This document shows, in pieces, positions 27,094 to 34,749 of a DNA stretch of 64,000 nt. A program made the translations under genes and the position numbers. The notes under the pieces were generated by a model, which did no database searches, was not told where the DNA came from, and saw only the letters and a list, made by a program, of their open reading frames with translations. Positions within the stretch are counted from its first letter, which is position 1. Every line of letters begins with the position of its first letter. Origin of the DNA: JACCTU01 sp963737405 (lineage in GTDB: Bacteria; Actinomycetota; Thermoleophilia; Gaiellales; Gaiellaceae); the NCBI GenBank assembly GCA_963737405.1, contig CAVTSL010000004.1, positions 62,001 through 126,000 of the forward strand, given 5' to 3'.

Positions 27094-28040
27094 AACGCCT
27101 CTCCATCGTCATCGCAGCACTCGCCGTTCTCGTCTGCGCGCCTGCGCGCGCGGCGGACGAGCCCGTGCCGGCGACGACGATCCCGGAGGGCGTCTCGATC
27201 GGGACGACGCCCGTGGGAGGACTGACCCCAGAGCAAGCGACGGAGTACGTCCGGACGCAGTTCGCGCTTCCACTCGTGCTGACGTACGGCACGTTCATGT
27301 TCGAGGCGCCCTCCGAGAAGCTCGCGGCGCCGTCGGTCCAGCGGGCGGTGCAAGAAGCGCTCGTCGCGCCGCCGAACACGACCGTGCCGCTCACCGTGAC
27401 GGTCCGCAGGCTCGAGGTACGGAAGTTCGTCGCCGAGGTGGCGAACCGCTTCGCGCGCAAGCCGGTCGATGCACGTCTCTTCCTCCGCAAGTTCAAGCCG
27501 TGGATCGCGCCCGAGAAGAACGGACGCGAGATCGACCGCGTCGCAGGCGAGGCCGCGATCACGTCCGCCTTGACCGCCGGGCTGCGTGGGCCGATCTCGC
27601 TTCGGCCGAAGGTGCTGCGCGCGAAGGTGACGCAGAGGAGCTTCGGTCCGGTGATCGTGATCCGCCGCGGGACGAACAAGCTCTTCCTCTACAACGGGAT
27701 GCGCTACCTGCGCACGTTCGGCGTCGCGACGGGCCAGAGCAGGTACCCGACGCCGCTCGGCCGCTTCCGCGTCGTCGTCAAGTGGAAGAACCCGTGGTGG
27801 TATCCGCCGAACTCGGACTGGGCGAAGGATCTCGACCCGGTGCCGCCGGGACCGAGCAACCCGCTCGGCACGCGCTGGATGGGCATCTCGAGCCCCGGCG
27901 TCGGCATCCACGGAACGCCTGAGCCCGGCTCGATCGGCTACTCCGTCTCGCACGGTTGCATCCGCATGCGCATCCCCGACGCGGAGTGGCTGTTCGAGAA
28001 GGTGCCCGTCGGCACCACGGTCTTCATCGTCTCGGCGTGA
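27090..28040 (+). CDS. Secreted L,D-transpeptidase (YkuD family)
   Basis: Cell-wall cross-linking enzyme. The N-terminal signal peptide KRLSIVIAALAVLVCAPARA ends near residue 21. Residues 25-180 resemble the peptidoglycan-binding VanW/PG_binding_4 type region, and residues 185-315 form the YkuD domain with GIHGTPEPGSIGYSVSHGCIRM (catalytic His and Cys). GTG start with GTGA overlap. The neighbours downstream are extracytoplasmic redox proteins. Confidence 0.9.
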   Translation: MKRLSIVIAALAVLVCAPARAADEPVPATTIPEGVSIGTTPVGGLTPEQATEYVRTQFALPLVLTYGTFMFEAPSEKLAAPSVQRAVQEALVAPPNTTVPLTVTVRRLEVRKFVAEVANRFARKPVDARLFLRKFKPWIAPEKNGREIDRVAGEAAITSALTAGLRGPISLRPKVLRAKVTQRSFGPVIVIRRGTNKLFLYNGMRYLRTFGVATGQSRYPTPLGRFRVVVKWKNPWWYPPNSDWAKDLDPVPPGPSNPLGTRWMGISSPGVGIHGTPEPGSIGYSVSHGCIRMRIPDAEWLFEKVPVGTTVFIVSA

Positions 28041-28564
28041 CACGCACGGCCAAGGTCGCGGCTCAGCTCGCGGCGCTCGCGCTCGTGCTGGGGTTGCTCG
28101 GCCTGCTCGTCTGGAAGATCGCCTCGGACGAGGGCGCCGTCGCGCGCGTCGGTCAGCCCGTGCCGCGCTTCGACCTGCCGAACCTCGAGGGCAGCGAGCG
28201 CGTCGCCGTCGCGGAGCACGTCGGCACGCCGATGGTGATCAACTTCTGGGCGACGTGGTGCGGTCCGTGCCGCTCCGAGGCGCCGCTCCTCGAGAACGCG
28301 TGGCGCAGGTACAAGGGGCGCGTCGTCTTCATCGGCGTCGACACGCGCGACTTCACCGGCGACGCGAAGAGCTTCGTGAAGAAGCACGAGCTCACGTACC
28401 CGATCGCGTACGACGGGCCTGCGAAGCTCTGGGAGCCGTGGGGGCTGACCGGCCTGCCGGAGACGTTCTTCGTCGACCGCAACGGCAAGATCGTCGAGCA
28501 CCGCGTCGGCGAGTTCACGGAGCCGGCCGAGCTGGACGACGCGATCCAGAAGGCGCTCTCCTGA
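28037..28564 (+). CDS. TlpA/ResA-like membrane-anchored thioredoxin
   Basis: One N-terminal transmembrane anchor (AAQLAALALVLGLLGLLVW) precedes a thioredoxin fold with active site FWATWCGPCRSEAP and cis-Pro region LTGLPETFFVDRNG. ResA-type proteins reduce apocytochrome c or other extracytoplasmic disulfides. It is followed at once by CcmH-like and CcdA-like genes, giving a compact thiol-relay unit. Length (175 residues) is normal. Confidence 0.88.
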   Translation: MTRTAKVAAQLAALALVLGLLGLLVWKIASDEGAVARVGQPVPRFDLPNLEGSERVAVAEHVGTPMVINFWATWCGPCRSEAPLLENAWRRYKGRVVFIGVDTRDFTGDAKSFVKKHELTYPIAYDGPAKLWEPWGLTGLPETFFVDRNGKIVEHRVGEFTEPAELDDAIQKALS

Positions 28565-28950
28565 GAGCGCTCGCGGTCGTCGCGCTCGCGCTCGCGCTCG
28601 CGCCTGCCGCGCTTGCGAGCGAGCAGCACCCGTCCCAGGCCGAGCTCGAGGGCGAGCTCGTCTGCCCGACCTGCCACACGACGCTCGACCAGTCGAACGC
28701 GCCGGTCGCGCTGCGGATGAAGCAGTTCATCCGCCAGCGGATCGCCGCCGGCGACTCGAAGGGCGAGATCAAGGCGCAGCTCGTCTCCCAGTTCGGCAAG
28801 GGCGTGCTCGCGGCGCCGGAGCAGAAGGGGTTCGACCTGCTCGCGTGGGTGCTCCCGATCGCGGGCCTGCTCGCGGGCGGCGCCGTGCTGACGCTCCTCC
28901 TCTGGCGGTGGACCCGCCGTCCCGAGGACGAGCTGCCGCTCCTCGAGTGA
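28561..28950 (+). CDS. CcmH-like cytochrome c maturation protein, probable CTG start
   Basis: A 129-residue exported protein: signal peptide RALAVVALALALAPAALAS, then the redox motif ELVCPTCHTTLDQSNAPVALRMKQFI (CxxC, matching CcmH LRCPxC...SNAP), and a C-terminal membrane helix (LLAWVLPIAGLLAGGAVLTLLLW). The only start that gives the signal peptide is a CTG at 28561, sharing CTGA with the upstream stop. The full signal peptide and tight operon spacing support this non-standard start. Confidence 0.78.
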   Translation: MRALAVVALALALAPAALASEQHPSQAELEGELVCPTCHTTLDQSNAPVALRMKQFIRQRIAAGDSKGEIKAQLVSQFGKGVLAAPEQKGFDLLAWVLPIAGLLAGGAVLTLLLWRWTRRPEDELPLLE

Positions 28951-29634
28951 CCGGGCAGCTCGCGGCCGCGTTCTTCGCCGGCGTCGTCTCCGTCGCCGCG
29001 CCGTGCGTGTTGCCCCTCGTCCCCGGCTATCTGTCCATCGTCGCGGGCGGCACCCCGACGCCGCGGCGCGTGCTCGCGGGGAGCGTGCCCTTCGTCCTCG
29101 GGTTCACCGTGGTGTTCGTCACGTTGGGTGCGGGTGCGGCGGCGCTCGGCTCGACGCTTCCCTCGGAGCGGCGGACCGAGGTCGCAGGCTTCCTGCTCGT
29201 CGTCTTCGGGCTCGCATTCGCCGGGCTGCTGCCGTGGCCGGAGCGGCTCGTCGCTCCGGGTCTCGTCGCGCGCGCGCGTACCGGATCGAACGCGCTGCTC
29301 GGCGCCGCGTTCGCCGTGTGCGCGGCGCCCTGCGTCGGCGCGGTGCTCGGCTCCGTGCTCGTCCTCGCGAGCGCGACCGGAACGGTGGCGAAGGGGATCG
29401 TGCTCCTGACCGCGTACTCGCTCGGACTCGCCGGCTCGTTCCTGCTCGTCGGCGTCGCGTTCGCGCAGGCGATGGGCGGCTTCCGGTTCCTGCGCGACAA
29501 CTGGTTCTGGCTACGCGTCGCGAGCGGGCTGATCCTCGTCGCCCTCGGGTCTGCTGCTCTTCTTCCACCGCGAGTGGTGGCTGTACGTCGGGCTCCGGCG
29601 CGTCCTCGACGCCCTCGGCCTCGGCGAGGTCTAG
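28947..29634 (+). CDS. CcdA/DsbD-like thiol transporter, read across a one-base frameshift
   Basis: A six-helix membrane protein that passes electrons to extracytoplasmic thioredoxins. It has the two CcdA cysteines (AAPCVLPLVPGYLS and AVCAAPCVGAVLGS). Near 29548 an extra base in ctcgggtctgctg breaks the last helix; removing it gives VALGLLLFFHREWW and then a C-terminus LRRVLDALGLGEV ending at TAG 29632-29634. The stop shares CTAG with the convergent DUF309 gene. Confidence 0.83.
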
Positions 29635-29937
29635 CGGAGGGAGCGCGCCCGGTCGTCCCGCCGCGACCTGGGCCAGGAGCGACGCGACGTCGACGCCGCG
29701 GTACTCGGGCGAGTAGCCCGCGAGCCTGCGTTCCGCCTTCGCGAGCTGCCGCTCGCAACCGACGAGGTTGCCGCGTTCCTGCTGGTACCAGGCGACGACG
29801 ACGTGCACGAGCCCCTGGAAGAAGTCGCGCTCGTCGGCGTCGGCGGCGCGCCACGCGTCTTCGAACGCCTCGTGCGCCTCGAAGTAGCGGCCGGCGCGCG
29901 CGTGCTCGAGCCCGTCGGCATAGGCCTTCTCGATCAC
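29631..29937 (-). CDS. DUF309 family protein, 3' end probably frameshifted
   Basis: The sequence DGLEHARAGRYFEAHEAFEDAWRAADADERDFFQGLVHVVVAWYQ is the DUF309 helical signature (HxxWE-like). From the GTG at 29937 the frame is good for about 100 residues (to AAGRPGALPP) but then runs into the opposite-strand ccdA without a stop. One surplus base near the end would place a TAG at 29633-29631. I annotate that end as most likely. Function of the family is unknown to me. Confidence 0.6.
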
Positions 29938-29949
29938 GAGGGGCAGTGT

Positions 29950-29955
29950 TACGCT
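29950..29955 (+). promoter_or_regulatory. -10 box TACGCT in a divergent gap
   Basis: TACGCT ends 9 nt before the GTG at 29965. On the opposite strand TAACAC lies 8 nt before the DUF309 GTG, so the 27-nt gap looks like a back-to-back promoter. Confidence 0.4.
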
Positions 29956-29964
29956 CCCGATGCC

Positions 29965-30279
29965 GTGGCGACGATCCTGCTGTGTGGGGTCGACCTCTTC
30001 TTCCGGGGTAAGCTCGAGGGGCTTCTCGTCGCGCACCATCTCGTGACGACCGACAGCGTCGATCCTCCCGACGTCGTGATCGCAGACATCGCGAGGATCG
30101 ACCCGGACGAGGTCGTCGAGGCGTACCCCGACGTGCCGATCATCGGGTTCACGAACCACACGGACACGGGCGGCCTCAGAGCCGCCAACGCGGCCGGCTT
30201 CGACCAGGTTCTGGCGAAGTCCGCGCTGGTCGAGCGCGTCGGCGAGATCGTCGACGGGCTGGTCGCCGAGCCTCGCTAG
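29965..30279 (+). CDS. Receiver-like (pseudo-response-regulator) protein, 104 residues
   Basis: A single CheY-like fold: VATILLCGVDLFFRGKLEGLL, PPDVVIADIARIDP, DVPIIGFTNHTD and AAGFDQVLAKSALVERV. The candidate phospho-Asp (IADIA) and Lys (LAKSA) can be aligned, but the N-terminal acidic pair is reduced to one Asp, so it may not be phosphorylated. It precedes the ferredoxin gene, whose promoter overlaps this stop codon. Confidence 0.55.
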   Translation: MATILLCGVDLFFRGKLEGLLVAHHLVTTDSVDPPDVVIADIARIDPDEVVEAYPDVPIIGFTNHTDTGGLRAANAAGFDQVLAKSALVERVGEIVDGLVAEPR

Positions 30280-30282
30280 ACT
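30277..30282 (+). promoter_or_regulatory. -10 box TAGACT upstream of ferredoxin
   Basis: The first three bases are the upstream stop codon. The box ends 8 nt before the GTG at 30291. Confidence 0.45.
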
Positions 30283-30290
30283 CGGCCCCC

Positions 30291-30596
30291 GTGACGTACA
30301 TCATCGCCGAGCCCTGCATCGACATCAAAGATCTGTCCTGCGTCGACGTCTGCCCGGTCGACTGCATCCACCAGGCCGGGCGGATCCTCGTGATCGATCC
30401 GGAGGAGTGCATCGACTGCGGCGCGTGCGAGCCCGAGTGCCCGGTCGAGGCGATCTTCCCGGAGGACGCGCTGCCCGACAAGTGGGAGCCCTTCATCAAG
30501 ATCAACTACGCGTACGGCGAGGGCTTCGACGTCGTGAACAAGCTCACCGACGAGTACGCCACGGAGCACAACGTCCAGAACCCGCCGCTCGAGTAG
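30291..30596 (+). CDS. fdxA: 7Fe/8Fe ferredoxin (FdxA type)
   Basis: A 101-residue bacterial ferredoxin with two cluster motifs: PCIDIKDLSCVDVCPVDCIH (the CxxxxxxxCxxxC spacing of a 3Fe-4S-type site) and ECIDCGACEPECPVEAI (4Fe-4S). The C-terminal extension (LPDKWEPFIKINYAY) is typical of the mycobacterial and Thermus FdxA group. It is a soluble electron carrier. GTG start, with a leaderless-type promoter. Partner enzymes are not adjacent. Confidence 0.92.
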   Translation: MTYIIAEPCIDIKDLSCVDVCPVDCIHQAGRILVIDPEECIDCGACEPECPVEAIFPEDALPDKWEPFIKINYAYGEGFDVVNKLTDEYATEHNVQNPPLE

Positions 30597-30655
30597 CGGT
30601 TAGGCGCACCGGGCGGGCGGGTAGACGACCCCTGATCGAACAGAAGGGGGTCGAG

Positions 30656-30991
30656 ATGCCGCAGGAAGCCTGGAATGCGAAGCGCGAGCGGCAGTACGAG
30701 CACATCAAGGACAGCCTCGAGGACAGAGGGACGTCCCACGACAAGGCGCAGGAGATCGCGGCGCGGACCGTGAACAAGGAGCGTGCGCGCTCGGGCGAGG
30801 CGAACGAGTCGTCCCGACTCTCGCGCACCGACATGTCGTCGGGCCGGCGTGGAGGGCTCCGCTCTGGCACCGGCCGCCCGAAGGGCCGGACGAAGGAGCA
30901 GCTCTACAACGAGGCCAAGCGCATGGGCATCGAGGGCCGCTCGACGATGACGAAGGATCAGCTCCAGCGAGCGGTCGATCGTCGCAAGTGA
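30656..30991 (+). CDS. Basic protein with Rho-N/SAP-like C-terminus, 111 residues
   Basis: A soluble, highly charged protein. The N-terminal half (QEAWNAKRERQYEHIKDSLEDRG, AQEIAARTVNKERARSGE) is a conserved actinobacterial type. The C-terminal helix-extended-helix (GRTKEQLYNEAKRMGIEGRS, TKDQLQRAVDRR) looks like a Rho N-terminal or SAP nucleic-acid-binding motif. The ATG has a strong RBS (agaaggggg). I would call it a putative nucleic-acid-binding stress protein, with low certainty. Confidence 0.65.
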   Translation: MPQEAWNAKRERQYEHIKDSLEDRGTSHDKAQEIAARTVNKERARSGEANESSRLSRTDMSSGRRGGLRSGTGRPKGRTKEQLYNEAKRMGIEGRSTMTKDQLQRAVDRRK

Positions 30992-31020
30992 CGATCCGAC
31001 GCAGGGCGTCGCCGCGTAGC

Positions 31021-31026
31021 TATCTT
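31021..31026 (+). promoter_or_regulatory. -10 box TATCTT
   Basis: TATCTT ends 8 nt before the GTG at 31035. Confidence 0.4.
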
Positions 31027-31034
31027 GACGCGCG

Positions 31035-31667
31035 GTGACGCCCAAGACCCTCGACCACGTCGCCCTCTGGGTGGCGGACCGCGATGCGATCGCCGAGAAG
31101 GCGATCGGCGAGCTCGGCATGCACGTGATCGAGCGCACGGATCGCTTCACGCTGATGGGCGCCGACGCGCTCCGGTTCAAGCTGACGCTCTTCGTCGAGG
31201 AGGGCCCGCGCGAGCCCGGCGCGCTCAAGGAGATCACGCTCCGCGTCAACGACGGTGACGAGGCGACGGTCGACCTCGGCGAAGGGCTGACCGTGAACGT
31301 CGTGCGTGCGCCGACGGAGGTCGACTACGACCTCGACCATGTCGCGCTGTACTCGGTCGACCCCGAGGCGACGGCGGAGGAGTACCTCTCGCTCGGCTTC
31401 GACGAGGCCGAGGCGCGCGACGGCGTGCCGCGGGTCGAGCTCGGCGGCGCCTTCGTCGAGTTCCATCGCGGTGAGCCGGGCGAGCCGGAGCGACCGCTGC
31501 TCAACCACCTGGCGGTGCTCGTCGACCGGGCAGACGACGCAAAGGACCTTCCCGCGGAGGTCGCGGACGTCGTCGACGCGCCGAACACGTACGCGGTCTT
31601 CGTCTGGGGGCCCGAGCGCGTGAAGCTCGAGTACGTCGAGCACAAGCCGACGTTCTCGCTCGTGTAG
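31035..31667 (+). CDS. Glyoxalase/VOC superfamily protein, two-module
   Basis: The 210-residue protein has two vicinal-oxygen-chelate modules, starting TLDHVALWVADRDAIAEKAIG and YDLDHVALYSVDPEATAEEY. Each has a DHVA His and a C-terminal acidic ligand (FVEFHRG; VKLEYVEH). Substrate unknown. The flavoprotein gene follows with no gap, which suggests a shared pathway, though nothing specific can be read. Confidence 0.75.
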   Translation: MTPKTLDHVALWVADRDAIAEKAIGELGMHVIERTDRFTLMGADALRFKLTLFVEEGPREPGALKEITLRVNDGDEATVDLGEGLTVNVVRAPTEVDYDLDHVALYSVDPEATAEEYLSLGFDEAEARDGVPRVELGGAFVEFHRGEPGEPERPLLNHLAVLVDRADDAKDLPAEVADVVDAPNTYAVFVWGPERVKLEYVEHKPTFSLV

Positions 31668-32711
31668 TTGCGCGTCGTCGTCGCCGGCGCGGGCATGGCC
31701 GGGCTGGTGGCGGCCGCACGCCTCCGTGAGCTCGGGGTCGACGTCGCGGTCGTCGAGAAGGGCACGCGGCCCGGGGGCTCCATGCTCCTCTCGAGCTGTG
31801 TCCCCTGGCGTCACCGCGAGTGGGAGTCGTTCCGCTCGGAGTGCCCCGCAGGTGACGAGCGGCTCCAGCGGGTCGTCTGGGAGCGACTCGACGAGGGCCT
31901 CCAGTGGCTCGAGCGGACGACGGGGATCGAGCCGGTGTGGCAGGACACGAACAATCCGCGCACAACGGGCCGGCGGTACGACCCCTCGTCCCTGACGGAC
32001 GCGTTGGTCGGCCTGATCGGACGTGACCGACTGTCCTTTTCGGGAGGTGGCGATGTCGATGTACATCGCCATCACGGAGCCATCGTCCTCGCCACGGGCG
32101 GCTTTCCGGTCCGTGTCGCGCGAGAACGCGGCCTCCTCGTCCGCTCGAACCCGTGGAGCGAGGGCGACGGTCTCGTCTATGCGCGGAGCCTCGGCGCGGC
32201 GACCGCGGGCGACCTGGACGAGCTCTACGCGCGGGCCATGCCCGCACCGCCGGCGCGGGTCGGGGAGGCGGACTACGTCCGCACGTCCCAGTTGTACGGC
32301 GGCCGTGCACGCGTGACGAACGAGCGCGGCGAGGCGTTCTTCCCCGGAACGCCCGCCTGGCACGAGAACGACCTCGCGCAGGCGATCGCGCGGCAGCCCG
32401 GCGGCACGGCCTGGTTCGAGCTCGACGAGGCCGACGCCGGCGACCCGAAGGTGCAGGCCGCGCGCGACGTCGGAGGCGAGGTCGTCGAGTGGGACGGCGG
32501 CGTGCGCGTCCACGTCGCCGCAGGCGTGACCCACACGCTCGGCGGGCTCCGCACGGACGAGCGCGGCCGCGTTCTGCGCGCGGACGGCTCGGCGATCGAC
32601 GGCCTCTACGCAGCGGGGGTCGACGTCGGCGGCGTCGCGAGCGGCGGCTACGCGAGCGGGCTCGCGCAGGCGCTCGTGCAGGGCCTCGTCGTCGCCGAGA
32701 CCCTCGCCTGA
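31668..32711 (+). CDS. FAD-dependent oxidoreductase (fumarate reductase flavoprotein / KstD-like)
   Basis: The N-terminus LRVVVAGAGMAGLVAAARLRELG plus VVEKGTRPGG is the FAD Rossmann motif. IVLATGGF, SEGDGLVYARSLGAA and the C-terminal LGGLRTDERGRVLRADGSAIDGLYAAGVDVGG...GGYASGLAQAL are typical of the FAD_binding_2 family. The start is a TTG directly after the VOC stop. The segment between about residues 115 and 135 is short for the family. Substrate not inferable. Confidence 0.78.
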   Translation: MRVVVAGAGMAGLVAAARLRELGVDVAVVEKGTRPGGSMLLSSCVPWRHREWESFRSECPAGDERLQRVVWERLDEGLQWLERTTGIEPVWQDTNNPRTTGRRYDPSSLTDALVGLIGRDRLSFSGGGDVDVHRHHGAIVLATGGFPVRVARERGLLVRSNPWSEGDGLVYARSLGAATAGDLDELYARAMPAPPARVGEADYVRTSQLYGGRARVTNERGEAFFPGTPAWHENDLAQAIARQPGGTAWFELDEADAGDPKVQAARDVGGEVVEWDGGVRVHVAAGVTHTLGGLRTDERGRVLRADGSAIDGLYAAGVDVGGVASGGYASGLAQALVQGLVVAETLA

Positions 32712-32714
32712 GGC

Positions 32715-32891
32715 CTAGCCCATCGAGAAGACGCAGGCGCGGTTGTCGCCCGGGAGCGGCGACACGCCGCGCTTCGTGATCCAGACGCTCTTCTCGTCGA
32801 CGTCGACACGGTCGCCGACGTTCGGCAGCTCGCCTTCCAGCTCGCGGAGCTCGTACCCGGTCGGCGTCCAGACGAAGATGAGGTAGCTCAC
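32715..32891 (-). CDS. Small conserved-looking protein, 58 residues
   Basis: A GTG-initiated reading frame (SYLIFVWTPTGYELRELEGE, then LPNVGDRVDVDEKSVWITKR and DNRACVFSMG) with an ordinary soluble composition. It fills the gap between the flavoprotein and the kinase gene and ends 3 nt from the flavoprotein stop. The beta-rich pattern (VWTPTGYELREL, GDRVDV, SVWITKRG) suggests a small barrel. Function unknown. Confidence 0.55.
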   Translation of the reverse strand: MSYLIFVWTPTGYELRELEGELPNVGDRVDVDEKSVWITKRGVSPLPGDNRACVFSMG

Positions 32892-32902
32892 GGCGCGGAA
32901 CT

Positions 32903-34087
32903 CTACTCGGTCGCGTACGGCGGAAGCGACACGCGCACGGTCGTGCCGGAGTCGTCGTCCTTCTGGTCGACCTCGAACCGCGCGTTCAGCGTGCGGGCAC
33001 GCTCGGCGAGCTCCGCGAACGTCGCGCGGCGCCGCTCGCCCGGCGCGTTGTCGGCGATCTCGGCGAGCAGGCCGCCGTCGGGGCGGTCGGTCACGGTGAC
33101 CGTCATCCGCGTGGGCGGACCGCGGCGGATCGACGCGGACATCGCCTCGCGGATGATCTGGTAGAGCGCCGCCTGCCGCTTCTCGCCGAGCGACTCCGCC
33201 GCGTCGACGTCGACGTCGATCTGCAGCTGGTGCTCGAGCCCGAGCTGCTCTGCGAGCGCCTTCACCGCCGGCCCGAACCCCTGGTCGCGGAGCACGACCG
33301 GCTCGAGGTTGAACGACAGGTCGCGGAGCGCGCGGATCGTCTCCCGGTGCTGCCTCAGCACCTTCTCCATCACGGGCAGCGCCTCCGGCGCGACGGACTC
33401 GCGCACCGCGTCGAGCATGAGCGCCATCCCCGACATCGACTGCACGGGCCCGTCGTGGAGGAAGAGCGCGAGCCGCCGCCGCTCGTCCTGCTCTGCGCTC
33501 ACGATCTGCTCCGACAGCCGGGCGCGCTCCGCTTCCCGGACCTTCGCGTCCTCGAGGAGCCGTGCGTTCTCGCTCTCCCGGGCCGCGAAGTCGGCGAGGA
33601 CGGTCGCCCGCGCGACGTCGGCGCGCGCGAATGCCCGCGCCCGCACGAGATGGAGCGCGCCGATCTGCTCGTCGCGCACGCGGAGCGGCACGAGGATCCC
33701 CTGCCGCCCGTTGTTCGCGCTCGTCGGCTGCTCGTGCGGGCCCAGCAGCTCGGCCTTCGCCGTGAACAGGTGCTCGGCCTCGACCCGCGCGCGCTCGAGC
33801 ACCGCGTCGTGTCCGCCGGGCGCCGCGATCGCGTGCATCGACTCGATCAGCGCCTCGAGGAAGGTCGCCTGCCCGGCGAGCTCGACCTCGATCTCGCGGT
33901 GCCGGTCGCGCTGCGCGAGGATCAGATACGCGGCCGCGAGCGCGAGCGCCGCGATCGCCGCGACGAGCCGCGCGGCGCCGAGCAGCGTGACACCCGAGCT
34001 CGCGTAGAGCGCGGCAGCGAGGGCCGCGAAGAACGCGGCCGCGAGGAGCAGCGCGGCTCTAATCGATGATCGCTTCGCGAAGCGCAA
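32903..34087 (-). CDS. Membrane sensor kinase of the NarX/DesK group, ATPase domain degenerate
   Basis: Two N-terminal helices (ALLLAAAFFAALAAALYASS and the next) precede a GAF-like region (about 80-190), a coiled coil and a HisKA_3 dimerisation helix with the phospho-acceptor motif EQDERRRLALFLHDGPVQSM. The HATPase_c domain is unusual: the N-box that should hold an Asn reads IIREAMSASIRRG, and the G boxes are reduced to ADNAPGERRRATF with no GxGLxxM. It may be a pseudokinase or phosphatase. It overlaps the response regulator by 29 nt. Confidence 0.8.
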   Translation of the reverse strand: MRFAKRSSIRAALLLAAAFFAALAAALYASSGVTLLGAARLVAAIAALALAAAYLILAQRDRHREIEVELAGQATFLEALIESMHAIAAPGGHDAVLERARVEAEHLFTAKAELLGPHEQPTSANNGRQGILVPLRVRDEQIGALHLVRARAFARADVARATVLADFAARESENARLLEDAKVREAERARLSEQIVSAEQDERRRLALFLHDGPVQSMSGMALMLDAVRESVAPEALPVMEKVLRQHRETIRALRDLSFNLEPVVLRDQGFGPAVKALAEQLGLEHQLQIDVDVDAAESLGEKRQAALYQIIREAMSASIRRGPPTRMTVTVTDRPDGGLLAEIADNAPGERRRATFAELAERARTLNARFEVDQKDDDSGTTVRVSLPPYATE

Positions 34088-34712
34088 TCGCCACCGCGTG
34101 CGTCCGCGTGTCGGCCTCGAGCTTCGCCAGGATGTGGCGGACGTGGCTCTTCACGGTCTCCTGGCTGATGAAGAGCTTCGCGGCGACGTCGGCGTTCGAC
34201 ATTCCGTCCGCGAGCAGCTGGAGGATCTCGCGCTCGCGCCCCGTCAGCATGTCGTCCTTCTCCTTGCCGGAGAGGAACGCCGGCATGAGCGCCGGGTCGA
34301 CGTAGCCCTCGCCCGCGGCGACCTTCTCGATCGCGCGCAGCAACGTCTGGTGCGGAGCCTCCTTGAGGATGTAGCCCTTCGCGCCCGACTCGAGCCCGCG
34401 CCCGAGCAGCGAGCGCTCGCTGTACGCCGTGAAGATCAGGACGGAGGTGTCGGGCAGCTTCTCGGTGAGGATCTTCGTCGCCTGGAGGCCGTCCATGCCC
34501 GGCATCCGGACGTCCATGATCACGACGTCCGGTCGGCGCCGCTCGGCGAGCGTGACCGCGCTCGCGCCGTCCGAGGCCTCGCCGATCACCCGGATGTGCG
34601 GGGCGCGCGAGAGCGACAGGCGCAGGCCTTCGCGCACGACCTCGTGGTCGTCCACGATCAGGCACGTGATCTCGCGCTGGGCGGCGGTGTCCGGGGAGGG
34701 GGAGGCTTCCAC
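34059..34712 (-). CDS. NarL/FixJ-family response regulator
   Basis: The 217-residue protein has a receiver (CLIVDDHEVVREGLRLSLS, phospho-Asp in DVVIMDVRMPGMDG, Lys in GYILKEA) and a LuxR-type HTH (LTGREREILQLLADGMSNADVAAKLFISQETVKSHVRHIL). It is the upstream member of a two-gene operon with the degenerate kinase. The GTG at 34712 lies 11 nt after a TACAAT -10 box. Confidence 0.92.
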   Translation of the reverse strand: MEASPSPDTAAQREITCLIVDDHEVVREGLRLSLSRAPHIRVIGEASDGASAVTLAERRRPDVVIMDVRMPGMDGLQATKILTEKLPDTSVLIFTAYSERSLLGRGLESGAKGYILKEAPHQTLLRAIEKVAAGEGYVDPALMPAFLSGKEKDDMLTGREREILQLLADGMSNADVAAKLFISQETVKSHVRHILAKLEADTRTHAVAIALREAIID

Positions 34713-34723
34713 GAGGCTTGCGG

Positions 34724-34729
34724 ATTGTA
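34724..34729 (-). promoter_or_regulatory. -10 box TACAAT, minus strand
   Basis: Read on the minus strand, TACAAT ends 11 nt before the response regulator GTG; it is one of the best -10 matches in the window. Confidence 0.5.
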
Positions 34730-34749
34730 GGCGTGACCGTCGGTCGGGA

